A stretch of DNA of 47,388 bases, taken from NCBI GenBank assembly GCA_011523305.1, contig WTHB01000021.1:1-47388 (forward strand), read 5' to 3'. Every line of letters begins with the position of its first letter. Position 1 is the stretch's first letter. This document shows, piece after piece, positions 27,087-35,489 of this stretch. The translations under genes and the position numbers were made by a program. Origin of the DNA: Planctomycetaceae bacterium. Its GTDB lineage: Bacteria > Planctomycetota > Planctomycetia > Pirellulales > UBA1268. Under the pieces are notes generated by a model that saw only the letters and a program-made list of their open reading frames with translations, had not been told where the DNA came from and did no database searches.

Positions 27087-28349
27087 CTACGAGAACTTCA
27101 GCCGGGCTCCTGCCAGACGCCGGTGGAGTTCGGCCATCAGGTCGTCTTCGGCTGCCTCATCCTCGGCCTCGTAGGTGACGGAGAACCGGGTGAAGGCACC
27201 GCAGTCGTCCCAGGGCACCGTCGAGATAGAGAGTTCTTTGATCAGGAACTGCCCCGCCTCCGAGGCGTTGGCGAAGGCGAGGTCGCCTGCACCCGTGGGG
27301 CTCTTGGTGTAGAGGAAGTAGGTGCCGCCGGGCATTTCACACTCGAATCCGACCGCTCGCAGCACGCCGACGAGTTTTTCTAGCCGGCGGCGGTACTTCT
27401 CCCGGACTTGGCGGGGAATCTCCGGGTCGGCGAGCGCCGCAGCCGCGGCCTTTTGGATGGCGATGAACTGGCCCGAATCGCTGTTGTCCTTCACATCCGC
27501 GAAGGCCTGCACTAGTTTTTCGTGGCCGCAGACCCAGCCGAGCCGCCAGCCGATCATGTGGAAGCCCTTTGACATGGAATGGACCTCAACGCCCACTTCC
27601 TTGGCGCCGGGAATGGACAGGAACGACAGCGGCTCATCGTCATAGGAGAGCATCATGTGGGCGGCGTCCTGCACCACGATGATCCGGTTGGCCTTGGCGA
27701 ACGCGACCACCTTTTCATAGAAGGCCCGCGTCGCCGTCTTGCCGGTGGGGCTGTTGGGATAGCAGAGCACCAGCAGCTTCGTTCGGGCGAGGACGTCGGC
27801 CGGAATGCCATCGAGATCGGGGAAGTAGTCATGTTCCGGCACCAGGGGCAGTTTGTGGACCTCGCCACCGAACCAGCGGGTGGCGGTGCCGGCAACCGGA
27901 TAGCCGGGTACCGTCATCAGGGTGATATCACCCGGATTGATGAAGGCGGCCGGCAGCATCGCATAGGCCGTCTTCGAGCCGATGCAGTGGTTGACCTCTT
28001 TGGCGGGATCGAGCGCGATGCCGAACTCCCGCTGCATGAAGCCGGCGACCGCTTCCTTGAATTCGGTGATGCCGTTGTCGGCATAGCCGCGGTTCTCCGG
28101 CCGATCGATCTCCCGGCGCATCACGGCCCGAACGCTTTCCGGAGCCATTTCATCGTTCTCGCCAATGCCAAAGTCGAGCATGGCTCGCTCAGGGTGGTCA
28201 GCGAGGGCTTGCCGCTTGGCCCGTTTGATCAGTTCGAACTTGTAGATCTCGGTGCCTTTGCCGTAGCCAGCTCCGCCGATGCGTTCGGCAAAGCGATCCT
28301 GAAACCAAGGGTCGGTCGATTCGGGAGTGGCAGGGGTGGCAGTCGACAT
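27087..28349 (-). CDS. dapL: LL-diaminopimelate aminotransferase-like PLP enzyme
   Basis: A fold-type I aminotransferase of 420 residues. The N-terminal LDFGIGENDEMAPESV, HCIGSKTAYAMLPAAFINPG, PGYPVAGTATRWFGGE, LCYPNSPTGKTATRAFYEKV and the PLP-lysine motif SMSKGFHMIGWRLGW match the DapL/aspartate aminotransferase group. DapL converts tetrahydrodipicolinate directly to LL-diaminopimelate for lysine and peptidoglycan, a route used in several PVC-superphylum lineages. The start has AAAGGA five bases upstream. The IGSK and GIGE blocks support DapL, but a related aminotransferase of other specificity is possible. It heads the minus-strand group that continues into the SbcD/SbcC-like pair. Confidence 0.72.
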   Translation of the reverse strand: MSTATPATPESTDPWFQDRFAERIGGAGYGKGTEIYKFELIKRAKRQALADHPERAMLDFGIGENDEMAPESVRAVMRREIDRPENRGYADNGITEFKEAVAGFMQREFGIALDPAKEVNHCIGSKTAYAMLPAAFINPGDITLMTVPGYPVAGTATRWFGGEVHKLPLVPEHDYFPDLDGIPADVLARTKLLVLCYPNSPTGKTATRAFYEKVVAFAKANRIIVVQDAAHMMLSYDDEPLSFLSIPGAKEVGVEVHSMSKGFHMIGWRLGWVCGHEKLVQAFADVKDNSDSGQFIAIQKAAAAALADPEIPRQVREKYRRRLEKLVGVLRAVGFECEMPGGTYFLYTKSPTGAGDLAFANASEAGQFLIKELSISTVPWDDCGAFTRFSVTYEAEDEAAEDDLMAELHRRLAGARLKFS

Positions 28350-28544
28350 GGGATCCTTTCTGGAGGGCAGCGTTCACCTGGGGCGGAGGGCAAGCGACCG
28401 CTGGTGCGGTAGCCCCACCTGCTCGAAGATAAAAGGTTCGACCGACAAATCCAAGCAGTGCCGCCGGCGGAGCGGTGCGAAGCCGACTTTGGGATGCAGC
28501 GTCACCGGCAATCACGCTAAAATGGTCAAAGGAGGAATCAGTCC

Positions 28545-28682
28545 ATGCGTACCTCAATTGTTCCCGTCGTCGTTCTGCGGTTCTGGCAGCCTGTCGCGGC
28601 CTCTGATTATGGGCCGCTCGATGGAGACTTTGACCCCTTCGATGATGACGAGGCGGTCGACGACCTGGTCACGTTTGAATGA
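28545..28682 (+). CDS. Small acidic hypothetical protein (45 aa), not in the ORF track
   Basis: An ATG at 28545 is preceded by AAAGGAGG (28528-28535) at 9 bases, one of the best ribosome-binding sites in the window. It opens 45 codons to a TGA at 28680-28682. The product starts with a hydrophobic stretch (SIVPVVVLRFWQP) and ends very acidic (DGDFDPFDDDEAVDDLVTFE). I recognise no family. It is divergent from dapL and convergent with the universal stress protein gene, and no longer gene competes for this stretch. The acidic tail suggests binding to a basic protein or a metal, but this is speculation. Confidence 0.45.
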   Translation: MRTSIVPVVVLRFWQPVAASDYGPLDGDFDPFDDDEAVDDLVTFE

Positions 28683-28766
28683 CCGGTTTGCCCGTGACGT
28701 GAAGAATTGCCGACGGGCTGAACAACTGGTGATGAGCCTGAGCCTGCGGCTGCGGTCGCTCAGCGG

Positions 28767-29204
28767 TTACTCTGCATCCGGACGGCGTAACACCAGCACC
28801 CGGCAGGGAGCATGCCGGAGGACCCGTTCCGCCACACTACCAAGAAACAGCCGCTTGACGCCGTGGTAGCCGTGGGAGGGAACGATGATCAGGTCAGCCT
28901 GCTGCCGCTGGGCGTAGTCAGCGATCTCAAGGCCCGGCGTACCGATGCACACGGCCAACTGGGCCGCAGATGCTCTATGCTTCTGGGCAAGCTCGGTCAG
29001 GGCTTTCGTGACCGCTGCGGTGCGGGTTGCGTCGGTAAGGTCACCGAGGAGGACACCGGGTGACATCGTCTCTAGCGGCAGCATGACGTGGATCAGGTGG
29101 ATCTGAGACGGATCCTCGGCCACGTCAAGGGCTGCCGCGATGGCCTCGGCAGAGGCGGGCGAAAAATCGATCGGCACAATGACCGTGGAGGCAGACAGCG
29201 GCAT
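28767..29204 (-). CDS. Universal stress protein (UspA domain)
   Basis: The best start is the ATG at 29204 (MPLSASTVIVPIDFSPAS), giving 145 residues, the usual single-domain length. The 41-residue extension in the ORF track overlaps the symporter gene and has no Usp resemblance. Motifs are IVPIDFS at the N-terminus, ADLIIVPSHGYHGVKRLFLGSVAERVLRHAPCRVLVLR at the C-terminus (in segments), and the G-x-x-G...GS nucleotide-binding loop. It binds ATP or responds to stress in other bacteria. It follows the AGCS symporter on the same strand with a 31-base gap, so they may be co-transcribed. Confidence 0.88.
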   Translation of the reverse strand: MPLSASTVIVPIDFSPASAEAIAAALDVAEDPSQIHLIHVMLPLETMSPGVLLGDLTDATRTAAVTKALTELAQKHRASAAQLAVCIGTPGLEIADYAQRQQADLIIVPSHGYHGVKRLFLGSVAERVLRHAPCRVLVLRRPDAE

Positions 29205-29235
29205 GGGGAAGACTCGTTGGCAGGGATAGGGGGAA

Positions 29236-30786
29236 TCAGGCGTAGGTGGTGAACTCGTTGTTTCGGTAGCGGGTCCAGTAGTCGGTGAGCAGGGCTTTGA
29301 CCCGAGGGGCGAGAATGACGCCGCCAATGATGTTGGGGAAGGCCATCGACAGAATCATCAGGTCGGAAAAGCTGATGACATTCTCCAGGGATGAGATGGC
29401 CCCCAGCACGATGAACCCGAGGAAGAGCATGCGGTAGACAATCACAGCCCGACGGCTTGCTCCAAAGATGTACTGCCAGGCCTTTTCGCCGTAGTACGAC
29501 CAGCTGATCATGGTCGAGTAGGCAAACAGAAAGACGGAGATGTTGAGCACAACTGGAAACCAGTTGATGGTGTCAGCGAAGGCCCAGCGAGTCATTTCAA
29601 CACCCTCCCCCGCAGCAGGATTGTTGTACGCACCACTGACGATGACCACGAGCGCCGTCATCGTGCAGATGACGACGGTGTCGATGAAGGGGCCGAGCAT
29701 GGCGACCATGCCTTCACGGACCGGTTCATCGGTCTTGGCGGCGGCATGGGCGATGGCGGCCGAGCCGACGCCGGCTTCGTTGGAGAAGACTGCGCGGCGA
29801 ATGCCCTGCACGAGCACCCCGATGAACCCGCCAAACGCCGCTTCAGGAGAGATGCACGACCGGATGATCAAGGCGGCTGCGGCCGGTAACTGCTGGGCGT
29901 GCATCACCAGAATGATCAGCCCAGCAGCGACATAGATGCCGCACATCAGTGGAATGATTTTCTCGGTGACCTGACCGATGCGTTTGATGCCGCCGATAAT
30001 GACCAAGCCAACGAGGAAGGCGAGGATGCTGCCAAAGATCCAGTCGAGACCGGCGACATCGCCGACCATCCCGCGGATGGCCGAGGTGGCCTGATTGGCC
30101 TGAAACATGTTGCCGCCACCGAAGGAGCCACCGATGCAGAAGATGGCGAACACCAGCCCGAACATCTTGGCGAGCAGGAAGGGGAACCCCTTCTGCTGGA
30201 GGCCGATCTCGAGGTAGTACATCGGCCCACCGTCAACAGTGCCGTCGGGGTGGACCTTGCGGTAGACCTGGGCGAGGGTGCATTCATTGAACTTGGCGGT
30301 CATCCCGAGCAGTCCGATCAGCATCATCCACACCACCGCCCCCGGCCCACCGGTCTGGATGGCGACGGCGACGCCGGCGATGTTTCCCAAGCCGACAGTC
30401 GCGCTGAGGGCCGATGTAAGTGCCTGGAAGTGAGAGATCTCGCCGGGATCGTTTGGGTTGTCATAGCGGCCGCGGGTGATGTCGATGGCATGCTTGAAGC
30501 CCCGAATGTTCAGCCAGCCGTGATAGAAGGTGAAAAACAACGAGCCACAGAGCAGGATCAGCACAATCAGTGGAATGGGGATGGCAGGCAGGGGCTCCCA
30601 GAAGAGCACCCTGGCCATGGCGTCGACGACAGTGCCGAATTGGGCATCGATGGTTTCGGCAAGCGACTGCTTTGCCGCAGCGGCGGCGGGCGGAGACTCG
30701 GCCGCACTGGCTGGTGGCAGGAAAGCCACCAGGCTGATAAGAGACAGCACCATGAATGAGGTCAGGCGGGTGCGGGCTTGATGCAT
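29236..30786 (-). CDS. AGCS family alanine/glycine:sodium symporter
   Basis: The start at 30786 (MHQARTRLTSFMVLSLISLVAF) gives 516 residues with a signal-like first segment (ending PPASAAES) and about ten further membrane helices. These include IPLIVLILLCGSLFFTFYHGW, AVVWMMLIGLLGMTAKF, AGLIILVMHAQQ and the C-terminal FLGFIVLGAISSLENVI. AGCS signatures are seen: ALSATVGLGNIAGVAVAIQTGGPGAVVW in segments, and FGGFIGVLVQGIRRAVFSNEAGVGSAAIAHAAA. These carriers import alanine or glycine with Na+ in the inner membrane. The ORF-track N-terminal extension (MQPPQPPP) is rejected. The gene is divergent from the photolyase across a 219-base gap. Confidence 0.92.
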   Translation of the reverse strand: MHQARTRLTSFMVLSLISLVAFLPPASAAESPPAAAAAKQSLAETIDAQFGTVVDAMARVLFWEPLPAIPIPLIVLILLCGSLFFTFYHGWLNIRGFKHAIDITRGRYDNPNDPGEISHFQALTSALSATVGLGNIAGVAVAIQTGGPGAVVWMMLIGLLGMTAKFNECTLAQVYRKVHPDGTVDGGPMYYLEIGLQQKGFPFLLAKMFGLVFAIFCIGGSFGGGNMFQANQATSAIRGMVGDVAGLDWIFGSILAFLVGLVIIGGIKRIGQVTEKIIPLMCGIYVAAGLIILVMHAQQLPAAAALIIRSCISPEAAFGGFIGVLVQGIRRAVFSNEAGVGSAAIAHAAAKTDEPVREGMVAMLGPFIDTVVICTMTALVVIVSGAYNNPAAGEGVEMTRWAFADTINWFPVVLNISVFLFAYSTMISWSYYGEKAWQYIFGASRRAVIVYRMLFLGFIVLGAISSLENVISFSDLMILSMAFPNIIGGVILAPRVKALLTDYWTRYRNNEFTTYA

Positions 30787-31005
30787 CGTGGCTCGATTTC
30801 CGGAGAAAAATGGTGGAACCCCCCCAGGGAGAATACGCGGTGCGGCGGCTGGTTGCCAATTGCAAGGAGGACTCCGCGCGGCGACAGGGCTGGTCGGGGA
30901 AGCCGGTGGTGGCTGCGGCGGCTGCACGGCGAGGCAGGCCGACTGGTGGGAGGCGGTCTACAGTGGACCCGAGAGAGCCCGATTTTCAGACATGGTGGAG
31001 ATGAG

Positions 31006-32667
31006 ATGGCAGTGAGACGTCCCCCGCTTTGCGTCTGGCTGAAACGCGATCTGCGTGTGCAGGACCATGCCGCCCTGGCCGCTGCCACGGAGCAGGCAGG
31101 CGGGGCTGCTGTGCTGGCAGTCTTTCTTTACGAGCCGGAGCTTCTCGCCCAGCCAGAGTGGAGCCCCCGTCACACCGCCTTCCAACGTGAGTGCCTGGTT
31201 GAGCTCGTTCCGGCGTTGGCGAAACGGGGTATTCATCTGATTACCCGCCACGGTGAGGCGGTGGCGATGCTTGGGCAACTGCGGCGCGAGACTGGCTTCG
31301 ACAGCCTGTTCGCGCACGAAGAGACCGGGACGGGGGTGAGCTATGCCCGTGATCGCCGTGTCCGCCGTTGGGCCCGCGCGGCGGGGGTGCGGTTCATTGA
31401 ATTGCCGCAGGCGGGCGTGGTGCGACGGTTGGCCTCGCGGAACGGCTGGAATCGTCAGTGGGAAGCACACGCGGCGGCCCCTCAGGCTGTGGTGAGGCCA
31501 CAGGGCCGGGAAGCTACCAGTAGCCTGGTGCGGCTGCCGACGGCAGGCCTGCTGGGACCAGAGGAGCTTGGGCAGGAGTCTGATCGATCAGAGCGTCAGG
31601 GTGGAGGCGAGGAAGTGGCTGCCACGGTGCTCACCGATTTTTTGGGCCGTCGCGGGCGAGCCTATGCGGGTGGGATTTCGTCACCGCTGACAGCGGCAAC
31701 CGCCTGCTCACGGCTGTCACCGCACCTGGCGTTCGGTTCGCTTTCGATCCGGCAGGTATGGCAGGCCAGTGAGGCGCGGCGGCTGGAGGTGAAGGCTGCC
31801 GTGGCGACGGCCACCCTGCCCCGTGAGCGGTTTGCCTTGCGTGCCTGGCGGCGGAGTCTCGCGGCGATGCAGTCACGGTTGCACTGGCACTGCCACTTTA
31901 TGCAGAAACTGGAAGATCAGCCGGCCATCGAACAGACCAATATGTGGCGGGCGGCCGACGGGCTACGCGAAGAGACATTCTCAGAAGATCGGTTTACGGC
32001 CTGGAAGGCTGGCCGCACCGGCTACCCGCTCGTCGATGCCTGCATGCGGAGCCTGCAGGCAACAGGCTGGCTAAACTTTCGGATGCGGGCCCTGCTGGTC
32101 TCGTTTGCCAGTTACTCACTCTGGCTTCACTGGCGGCCGACGGGTCTGCATCTGGCCCAGTTGTTCCTCGATTTTGAGCCGGGGATTCACTGGTCGCAGA
32201 TGCAGATGCAAAGTGGCACGACCGGGATCAACACGCTCCGGATCTACAACCCTGACAAACAGGCCATCGAACAAGACCCCAACGGTGTGTTCATCCGCCG
32301 CTGGCTCCCGGAACTCACTGCCGTGCCGGATGAGCATATTCATCAGCCGTGGACCATGCCGTCAGCGGTGCAGCAGGCGGCAGGCTGCCTGATCGGACGC
32401 GACTACCCAGCACCGATCGTGGACCACATTGCGGCCCTGCGGGAGGCGAAGGCACGATTTACAGCCCTCCGGCAGGATCCGGCTGCGCGGGTTGAGGCTC
32501 AGGGCGTTGCCCTGCGGCATGGAAGTCGCCGGGACCGTCGGGGTGCGATGCAGCAGGATTCGGAACGGCGGCAGCGAGGTGGTCGAGCCAGCCGTCACCG
32601 CAGGCGGGCAGCCCAGGATGGCCAGAAGACGTTCACATTCCTCGCTGAAGAACCAGAGGGGGCATGA
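31006..32667 (+). CDS. Photolyase/cryptochrome-family flavoprotein
   Basis: The ATG at 31006 (MAVRRPPLCVWLKRDLRVQDHAAL) is preceded by GGTGGAGATGAG. It starts the photolyase domain correctly, whereas the ORF-track start adds 76 unrelated residues. The N-terminal alpha/beta antenna domain (residues ~1-130) is followed by the FAD-binding helical domain: ISSPLTAATACSRLSPHLAFGSLS, SRLHWHCHFMQKLEDQPAIE, AGRTGYPLVDACMRSLQATGWLNFRMRALLVSF and LRIYNPDKQAIEQDPNG, in segments. It repairs UV dimers by blue light or senses light. The SRLHWHCHF..KLED block marks a bacterial subfamily distinct from E. coli PhrB. It ends in a ~50-residue Arg-rich tail (SRRDRRGAMQQDSERRQRGG). The stop overlaps the DUF2256 gene. 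Confidence 0.92.
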   Translation: MAVRRPPLCVWLKRDLRVQDHAALAAATEQAGGAAVLAVFLYEPELLAQPEWSPRHTAFQRECLVELVPALAKRGIHLITRHGEAVAMLGQLRRETGFDSLFAHEETGTGVSYARDRRVRRWARAAGVRFIELPQAGVVRRLASRNGWNRQWEAHAAAPQAVVRPQGREATSSLVRLPTAGLLGPEELGQESDRSERQGGGEEVAATVLTDFLGRRGRAYAGGISSPLTAATACSRLSPHLAFGSLSIRQVWQASEARRLEVKAAVATATLPRERFALRAWRRSLAAMQSRLHWHCHFMQKLEDQPAIEQTNMWRAADGLREETFSEDRFTAWKAGRTGYPLVDACMRSLQATGWLNFRMRALLVSFASYSLWLHWRPTGLHLAQLFLDFEPGIHWSQMQMQSGTTGINTLRIYNPDKQAIEQDPNGVFIRRWLPELTAVPDEHIHQPWTMPSAVQQAAGCLIGRDYPAPIVDHIAALREAKARFTALRQDPAARVEAQGVALRHGSRRDRRGAMQQDSERRQRGGRASRHRRRAAQDGQKTFTFLAEEPEGA

Positions 32668-32816
32668 TGGGGAAACGGCCAGTGCCGACGAAAGTCTGCA
32701 GCGTCTGTGGCAGACCATTTGCGTGGCGGAAAAAGTGGGCCCGCTGTTGGGAGCAGGTCCGCTTCTGTTCGCAGCGTTGCCGCCGGACGGCCCGCTCGGC
32801 AGAAGCAGCGCGATAA
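32664..32816 (+). CDS. DUF2256 small zinc-ribbon protein, coupled to the photolyase
   Basis: It is too short for the ORF track. The frame starts at ATGATG (32664/32667), overlapping the photolyase TGA, and runs to TAA at 32814-32816, giving 49 or 50 residues: GKRPVPTKVCSVCGRPFAWRKKWARC... ending RFCSQRCRR. The spacing of CxxC, C and CxxxC cysteines and the FAWRKKWARCWE core match DUF2256, a ~45-60-residue family frequently encoded next to photolyase/cryptochrome genes. It probably binds zinc. Its function is unknown. The overlap implies translation together with the photolyase. Confidence 0.9.
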   Translation: MMGKRPVPTKVCSVCGRPFAWRKKWARCWEQVRFCSQRCRRTARSAEAAR

Positions 32817-32878
32817 GCCGGCGGCTGGTGACCGGTTGACGAGCGAATCGCCAATCCCCCCAGTCCACCGAAATGGCC

Positions 32879-32900
32879 GCCAAAACCCCCTGGTTTTGGC
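32879..32900. terminator. Hairpin after the photolyase-DUF2256 pair
   Basis: CCAAAACC and GGTTTTGG (8 bp, extended to 9 by G-C) enclose the loop CCCT, 63 bases downstream of the DUF2256 stop. No U-tract follows, so it is at best a weak terminator. Alternatively it acts in the leader of the acp gene cluster. The rest of 32817-33008 shows no gene. Confidence 0.4.
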
Positions 32901-33008
32901 CTTCGCCCATTCCGGGTCTTTCGCTAATGTCCCCTGTCCAGCAGCGGTCCCGGCCCCATCGCGGTCGCCTGCCGCGTGTTCCCCCGCACCTTGAGGAGCT
33001 CTTCCATC

Positions 33009-33278
33009 ATGGAACGCAGCCAGTTGTCGGCGATTGTTCTCGACTTGCTCGAGAAAGAAACCGGCGAAACCTATGACGCACTGGACGAGTCAACCACCCT
33101 CACAGAGGGCCTCGGCCTCGATTCACTCGATATGGCTGGACTTGTCCTCCACATCGAAAGCCACTTTGGCATTCAGATCGAAACCGAGTTGCTTGATCAG
33201 ATCAAAACCGTCGGTCAGATGCTCGACACCTTGGAAGAAAAACTGGCTGCAAAGGCGAGCGAGAAGAAGGCCGCCTGA
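33009..33278 (+). CDS. Acyl carrier protein
   Basis: 89 residues beginning MERSQLSAIVLDLLEKETG. The phosphopantetheine attachment site is Ser39 in GLGLDSLDMAGLVLHIE. Acidic helix II and the C-terminal QIKTVGQMLDTLEEKL are typical of type II carrier proteins, with an extra Ala/Lys-rich tail. The ATG at 33009 has GAGGAG 11 bases upstream. The ORF-track start at 32976 adds 11 residues of no value. It is followed within 90 bases by two ketosynthase-type genes, so it is likely dedicated to them and is not the housekeeping fatty-acid ACP, which normally sits next to fabF/fabD. Confidence 0.92.
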   Translation: MERSQLSAIVLDLLEKETGETYDALDESTTLTEGLGLDSLDMAGLVLHIESHFGIQIETELLDQIKTVGQMLDTLEEKLAAKASEKKAA

Positions 33279-33363
33279 ACAATGTGTTGATCCTCCGCCC
33301 CAGTGGCGCTGGCGGTTCAGCCTGTGCCAGCGGGCTCTGCCCAGTTGCTGATTGGTCCTGGTC

Positions 33364-34191
33364 ATGTCCCTCTCTCCTGCCGCCGCCGTTGCACCCTTGG
33401 GTGCCTGCGTGATTCGAGGGGCCGCTGTCGTCACCGCCCGGCTGACGGAGATTCCACTCCTGGCGCGGCAGCCTGCCCCTGCGGGGGCACCAGCACTGCC
33501 AGCCCGCTTTCTCCGCCATGCCGATGAACAGACTGTGGTTGGACTCCAGGCTGTGCTCAGGACGCTGGGAGCTGGTGATCCTGCCCACCCGCGTGATCTC
33601 ACTGGCGACGCCGTCGTTGCTGCCAGCTGCCGGGCAGGCCAACTGACCGCTGCCCGCACGATGGTTGGCCTTGAGCGACAGGGTCCGGTTGGCGTCACCC
33701 CCCATGTCGTGCCGCAGTGCTCGTTGCATTCACTTGCCTCGGCAGTCAGTGTCGCGTTGGGCATGCACGGCCCCAACATCGGCGTGGCCGGTGGACCGGC
33801 TGCCATCCGTGAGGGGCTCATGGCAGCCTCCACTCTGGCGATGACGCTGACCGCACCGGCCGCCATTTGGCTGATCGTAACCGGCTGGGATGATCAGCCC
33901 TGTCTCGATGATGAGGCCACGCCACAGACCGATCCAACCTGTCGAAGCCTCGCCCTCTGCCTCCAGGCAATCCCCCACGGAAGCACGCTGCCGCGGGAGA
34001 TGCCGCATCTCGTCATGACGCAGAATCCCCAGCATGCAACCGAAGACCGTCCCTTCTGGGAGCACTGCGAACGGTTGACCCAGGGACGGACAACGGCGGT
34101 TGACTGCGGCCGGGGGCTGCATGCGGTCCTGCAGCCTGGGATCAACGGGTTTGGGGTTCAGCCTCCTTCGCACAGACAGGAGGCAGCCTGA
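33364..34191 (+). CDS. Short ketosynthase-like protein without catalytic residues (KSbeta/chain-length-factor-like)
   Basis: 275 residues starting MSLSPAAAVAPLGACVIRG. The middle resembles the N-terminal half of a thiolase-fold ketosynthase: TPHVVPQCSLHSLASAVSVALGMHGPNIGVAGGPAAIREGLMAAS, in segments, where the nucleophile position of a ketosynthase (..TACSSS..) reads GVAGGPAA, with no Cys. The C-terminal half carrying the two catalytic His is reduced, and only a final INGFGVQPPS recalls the family's NSFGFGG end. This pattern fits an inactive partner such as a chain-length factor. It starts 86 bases after acp and ends TGATG, overlapping the start of the complete ketosynthase by one base. I am unsure of its exact family. 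Confidence 0.6.
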   Translation: MSLSPAAAVAPLGACVIRGAAVVTARLTEIPLLARQPAPAGAPALPARFLRHADEQTVVGLQAVLRTLGAGDPAHPRDLTGDAVVAASCRAGQLTAARTMVGLERQGPVGVTPHVVPQCSLHSLASAVSVALGMHGPNIGVAGGPAAIREGLMAASTLAMTLTAPAAIWLIVTGWDDQPCLDDEATPQTDPTCRSLALCLQAIPHGSTLPREMPHLVMTQNPQHATEDRPFWEHCERLTQGRTTAVDCGRGLHAVLQPGINGFGVQPPSHRQEAA

Positions 34192-35432
34192 TGGCAGACC
34201 AGCATCCGCCTGTCGTGATTACTGGCATTGGCGCGGCCACCCCGCTGGGAAATTCGTTTATGAGCATTGCGGACGCCCTGATGGCAGGACGCTCTGGAGT
34301 CAGCCGCTACGATGCCACCACCTTTGGTCGCCCCCAAGAGTATCCTGCTGCAGTCGTCAGCAACGTTGCCAGTCCACCGGCGGAAGCCACCACACTTGCC
34401 CAGGGAGCCTTCAGCAGACTCAGTCGTCTGGAGCAGTTGGCCATCAGTCCGGCGGCCTGGGCACTGCATGATGCCGGGCTGACACCCGCTGCGGCCGGAG
34501 GGTACCCGCCGAACCGCATCGGCGTGGTGGCAGGAATTGGGGCTGAGCAGTTGAAGCACTGGGAGCAGGACTACCTGCAGGGCTCCCGGGATGTCTTCGC
34601 CCCAGCGGCGACTCCAACGCTCGTCCAACGGCTGGCCGCAACCCTCGGCGTGACCGGGCCCACCACCACGGTTGCCGCCGCATGTGCCTCCAGTGGCTAT
34701 GCAATCGGCCTGGCCCGGTCCTGGCTGGAAGCTGGCTGGGTCGATGCCTGTGTCGTCGGTGGGTGCGACATCCTCAGTCCCACCGCGTTGGCCGCCTTCC
34801 ACAACCTCCGGGCGCTCTCCCGTCGTGAGGATGATCCTGCGGCAGCCTCGCGGCCCTTCGATGCGGACCGGGACGGCTTTGTCATGGGTGAGGGAGGCGT
34901 GTTTTTCGTGTTGGAACGCCGGGCTGATGCCGACCGACGTGGTCAGGCGTGCTATGGCGAAGTGGCCGGGGTCGGCATGACGAGTGACGCCAGTCACATG
35001 GTCAGCCCCTGCAGCAACCCTACCCAGGCTAGTCGGGCGATCACCCAGGCACTCGGCGATGCCGGCCTGAGCCCCGCTGCCGTTGACTACATCAACGCTC
35101 ATGCCGCCGGGACACCGGTCGGTGATGCGGCGGAGGCTGCTGCCATCCGCGCAGCCCTCGGTGATGCGGCCACGGACGTCCCTGTCAGTTCAACCAAAAG
35201 CATGTCGGGGCATCTGATCAGCGCGGCGGCGGCCTTTGAGGCGCTGGCATGCTTGGCGGCGTTTGAGCGGAACTGCCTGCCGCCAACCATCAATCTCGAC
35301 CAACCTGGCGAGGGCTGTGATGTGCACCATGTCGCCAACCAGTCCCGGCCTGCACAGGTAAACGTTGCCGCCAGCAATTCCTTTGGCTTTGGCGGGGCCA
35401 ATCTCTGCCTTGTCCTCAAGCGGGCAGCCTAA
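34191..35432 (+). CDS. Beta-ketoacyl-ACP synthase (KAS I/II type)
   Basis: 413 residues, full length. VVITGIGAATPLG opens the thiolase fold. The catalytic residues are Cys165 (VAAACASSGYAIG), His304 (INAHAAGTPVGD), Lys336 and His341 (STKSMSGHLISAA). The C-terminal ASNSFGFGGANLCLVL is diagnostic. It elongates acyl-ACP by decarboxylative condensation with malonyl-ACP. It directly follows, with a one-base overlap, an incomplete ketosynthase-like gene, as KSalpha follows or precedes KSbeta in type II systems. It probably acts with the ACP encoded just upstream in a specialised lipid or polyketide pathway. No reductase, dehydratase or acyltransferase is encoded nearby, so those would be borrowed from fatty-acid synthesis. 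Confidence 0.93.
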   Translation: MADQHPPVVITGIGAATPLGNSFMSIADALMAGRSGVSRYDATTFGRPQEYPAAVVSNVASPPAEATTLAQGAFSRLSRLEQLAISPAAWALHDAGLTPAAAGGYPPNRIGVVAGIGAEQLKHWEQDYLQGSRDVFAPAATPTLVQRLAATLGVTGPTTTVAAACASSGYAIGLARSWLEAGWVDACVVGGCDILSPTALAAFHNLRALSRREDDPAAASRPFDADRDGFVMGEGGVFFVLERRADADRRGQACYGEVAGVGMTSDASHMVSPCSNPTQASRAITQALGDAGLSPAAVDYINAHAAGTPVGDAAEAAAIRAALGDAATDVPVSSTKSMSGHLISAAAAFEALACLAAFERNCLPPTINLDQPGEGCDVHHVANQSRPAQVNVAASNSFGFGGANLCLVLKRAA

Positions 35433-35489
35433 TTCTCGTCCCGTTCCGTTCGCTCACCCTTCAGTCACGTTTCTTTTCCTTGGAGTTCC

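Noticed and set aside
27579-28412. 277-aa plus-strand ORF
   Set aside because: Antisense to the aminotransferase, whose PLP motifs are intact.
29899-30759. 286-aa plus-strand ORF rich in Asp/His
   Set aside because: Antisense to the AGCS symporter. The acidic composition comes from the complement of membrane-helix codons.
30778-31005. 76-residue extension of the photolyase
   Set aside because: It overlaps the divergent symporter start, has no homology, and the ATG at 31006 has a good ribosome-binding site.
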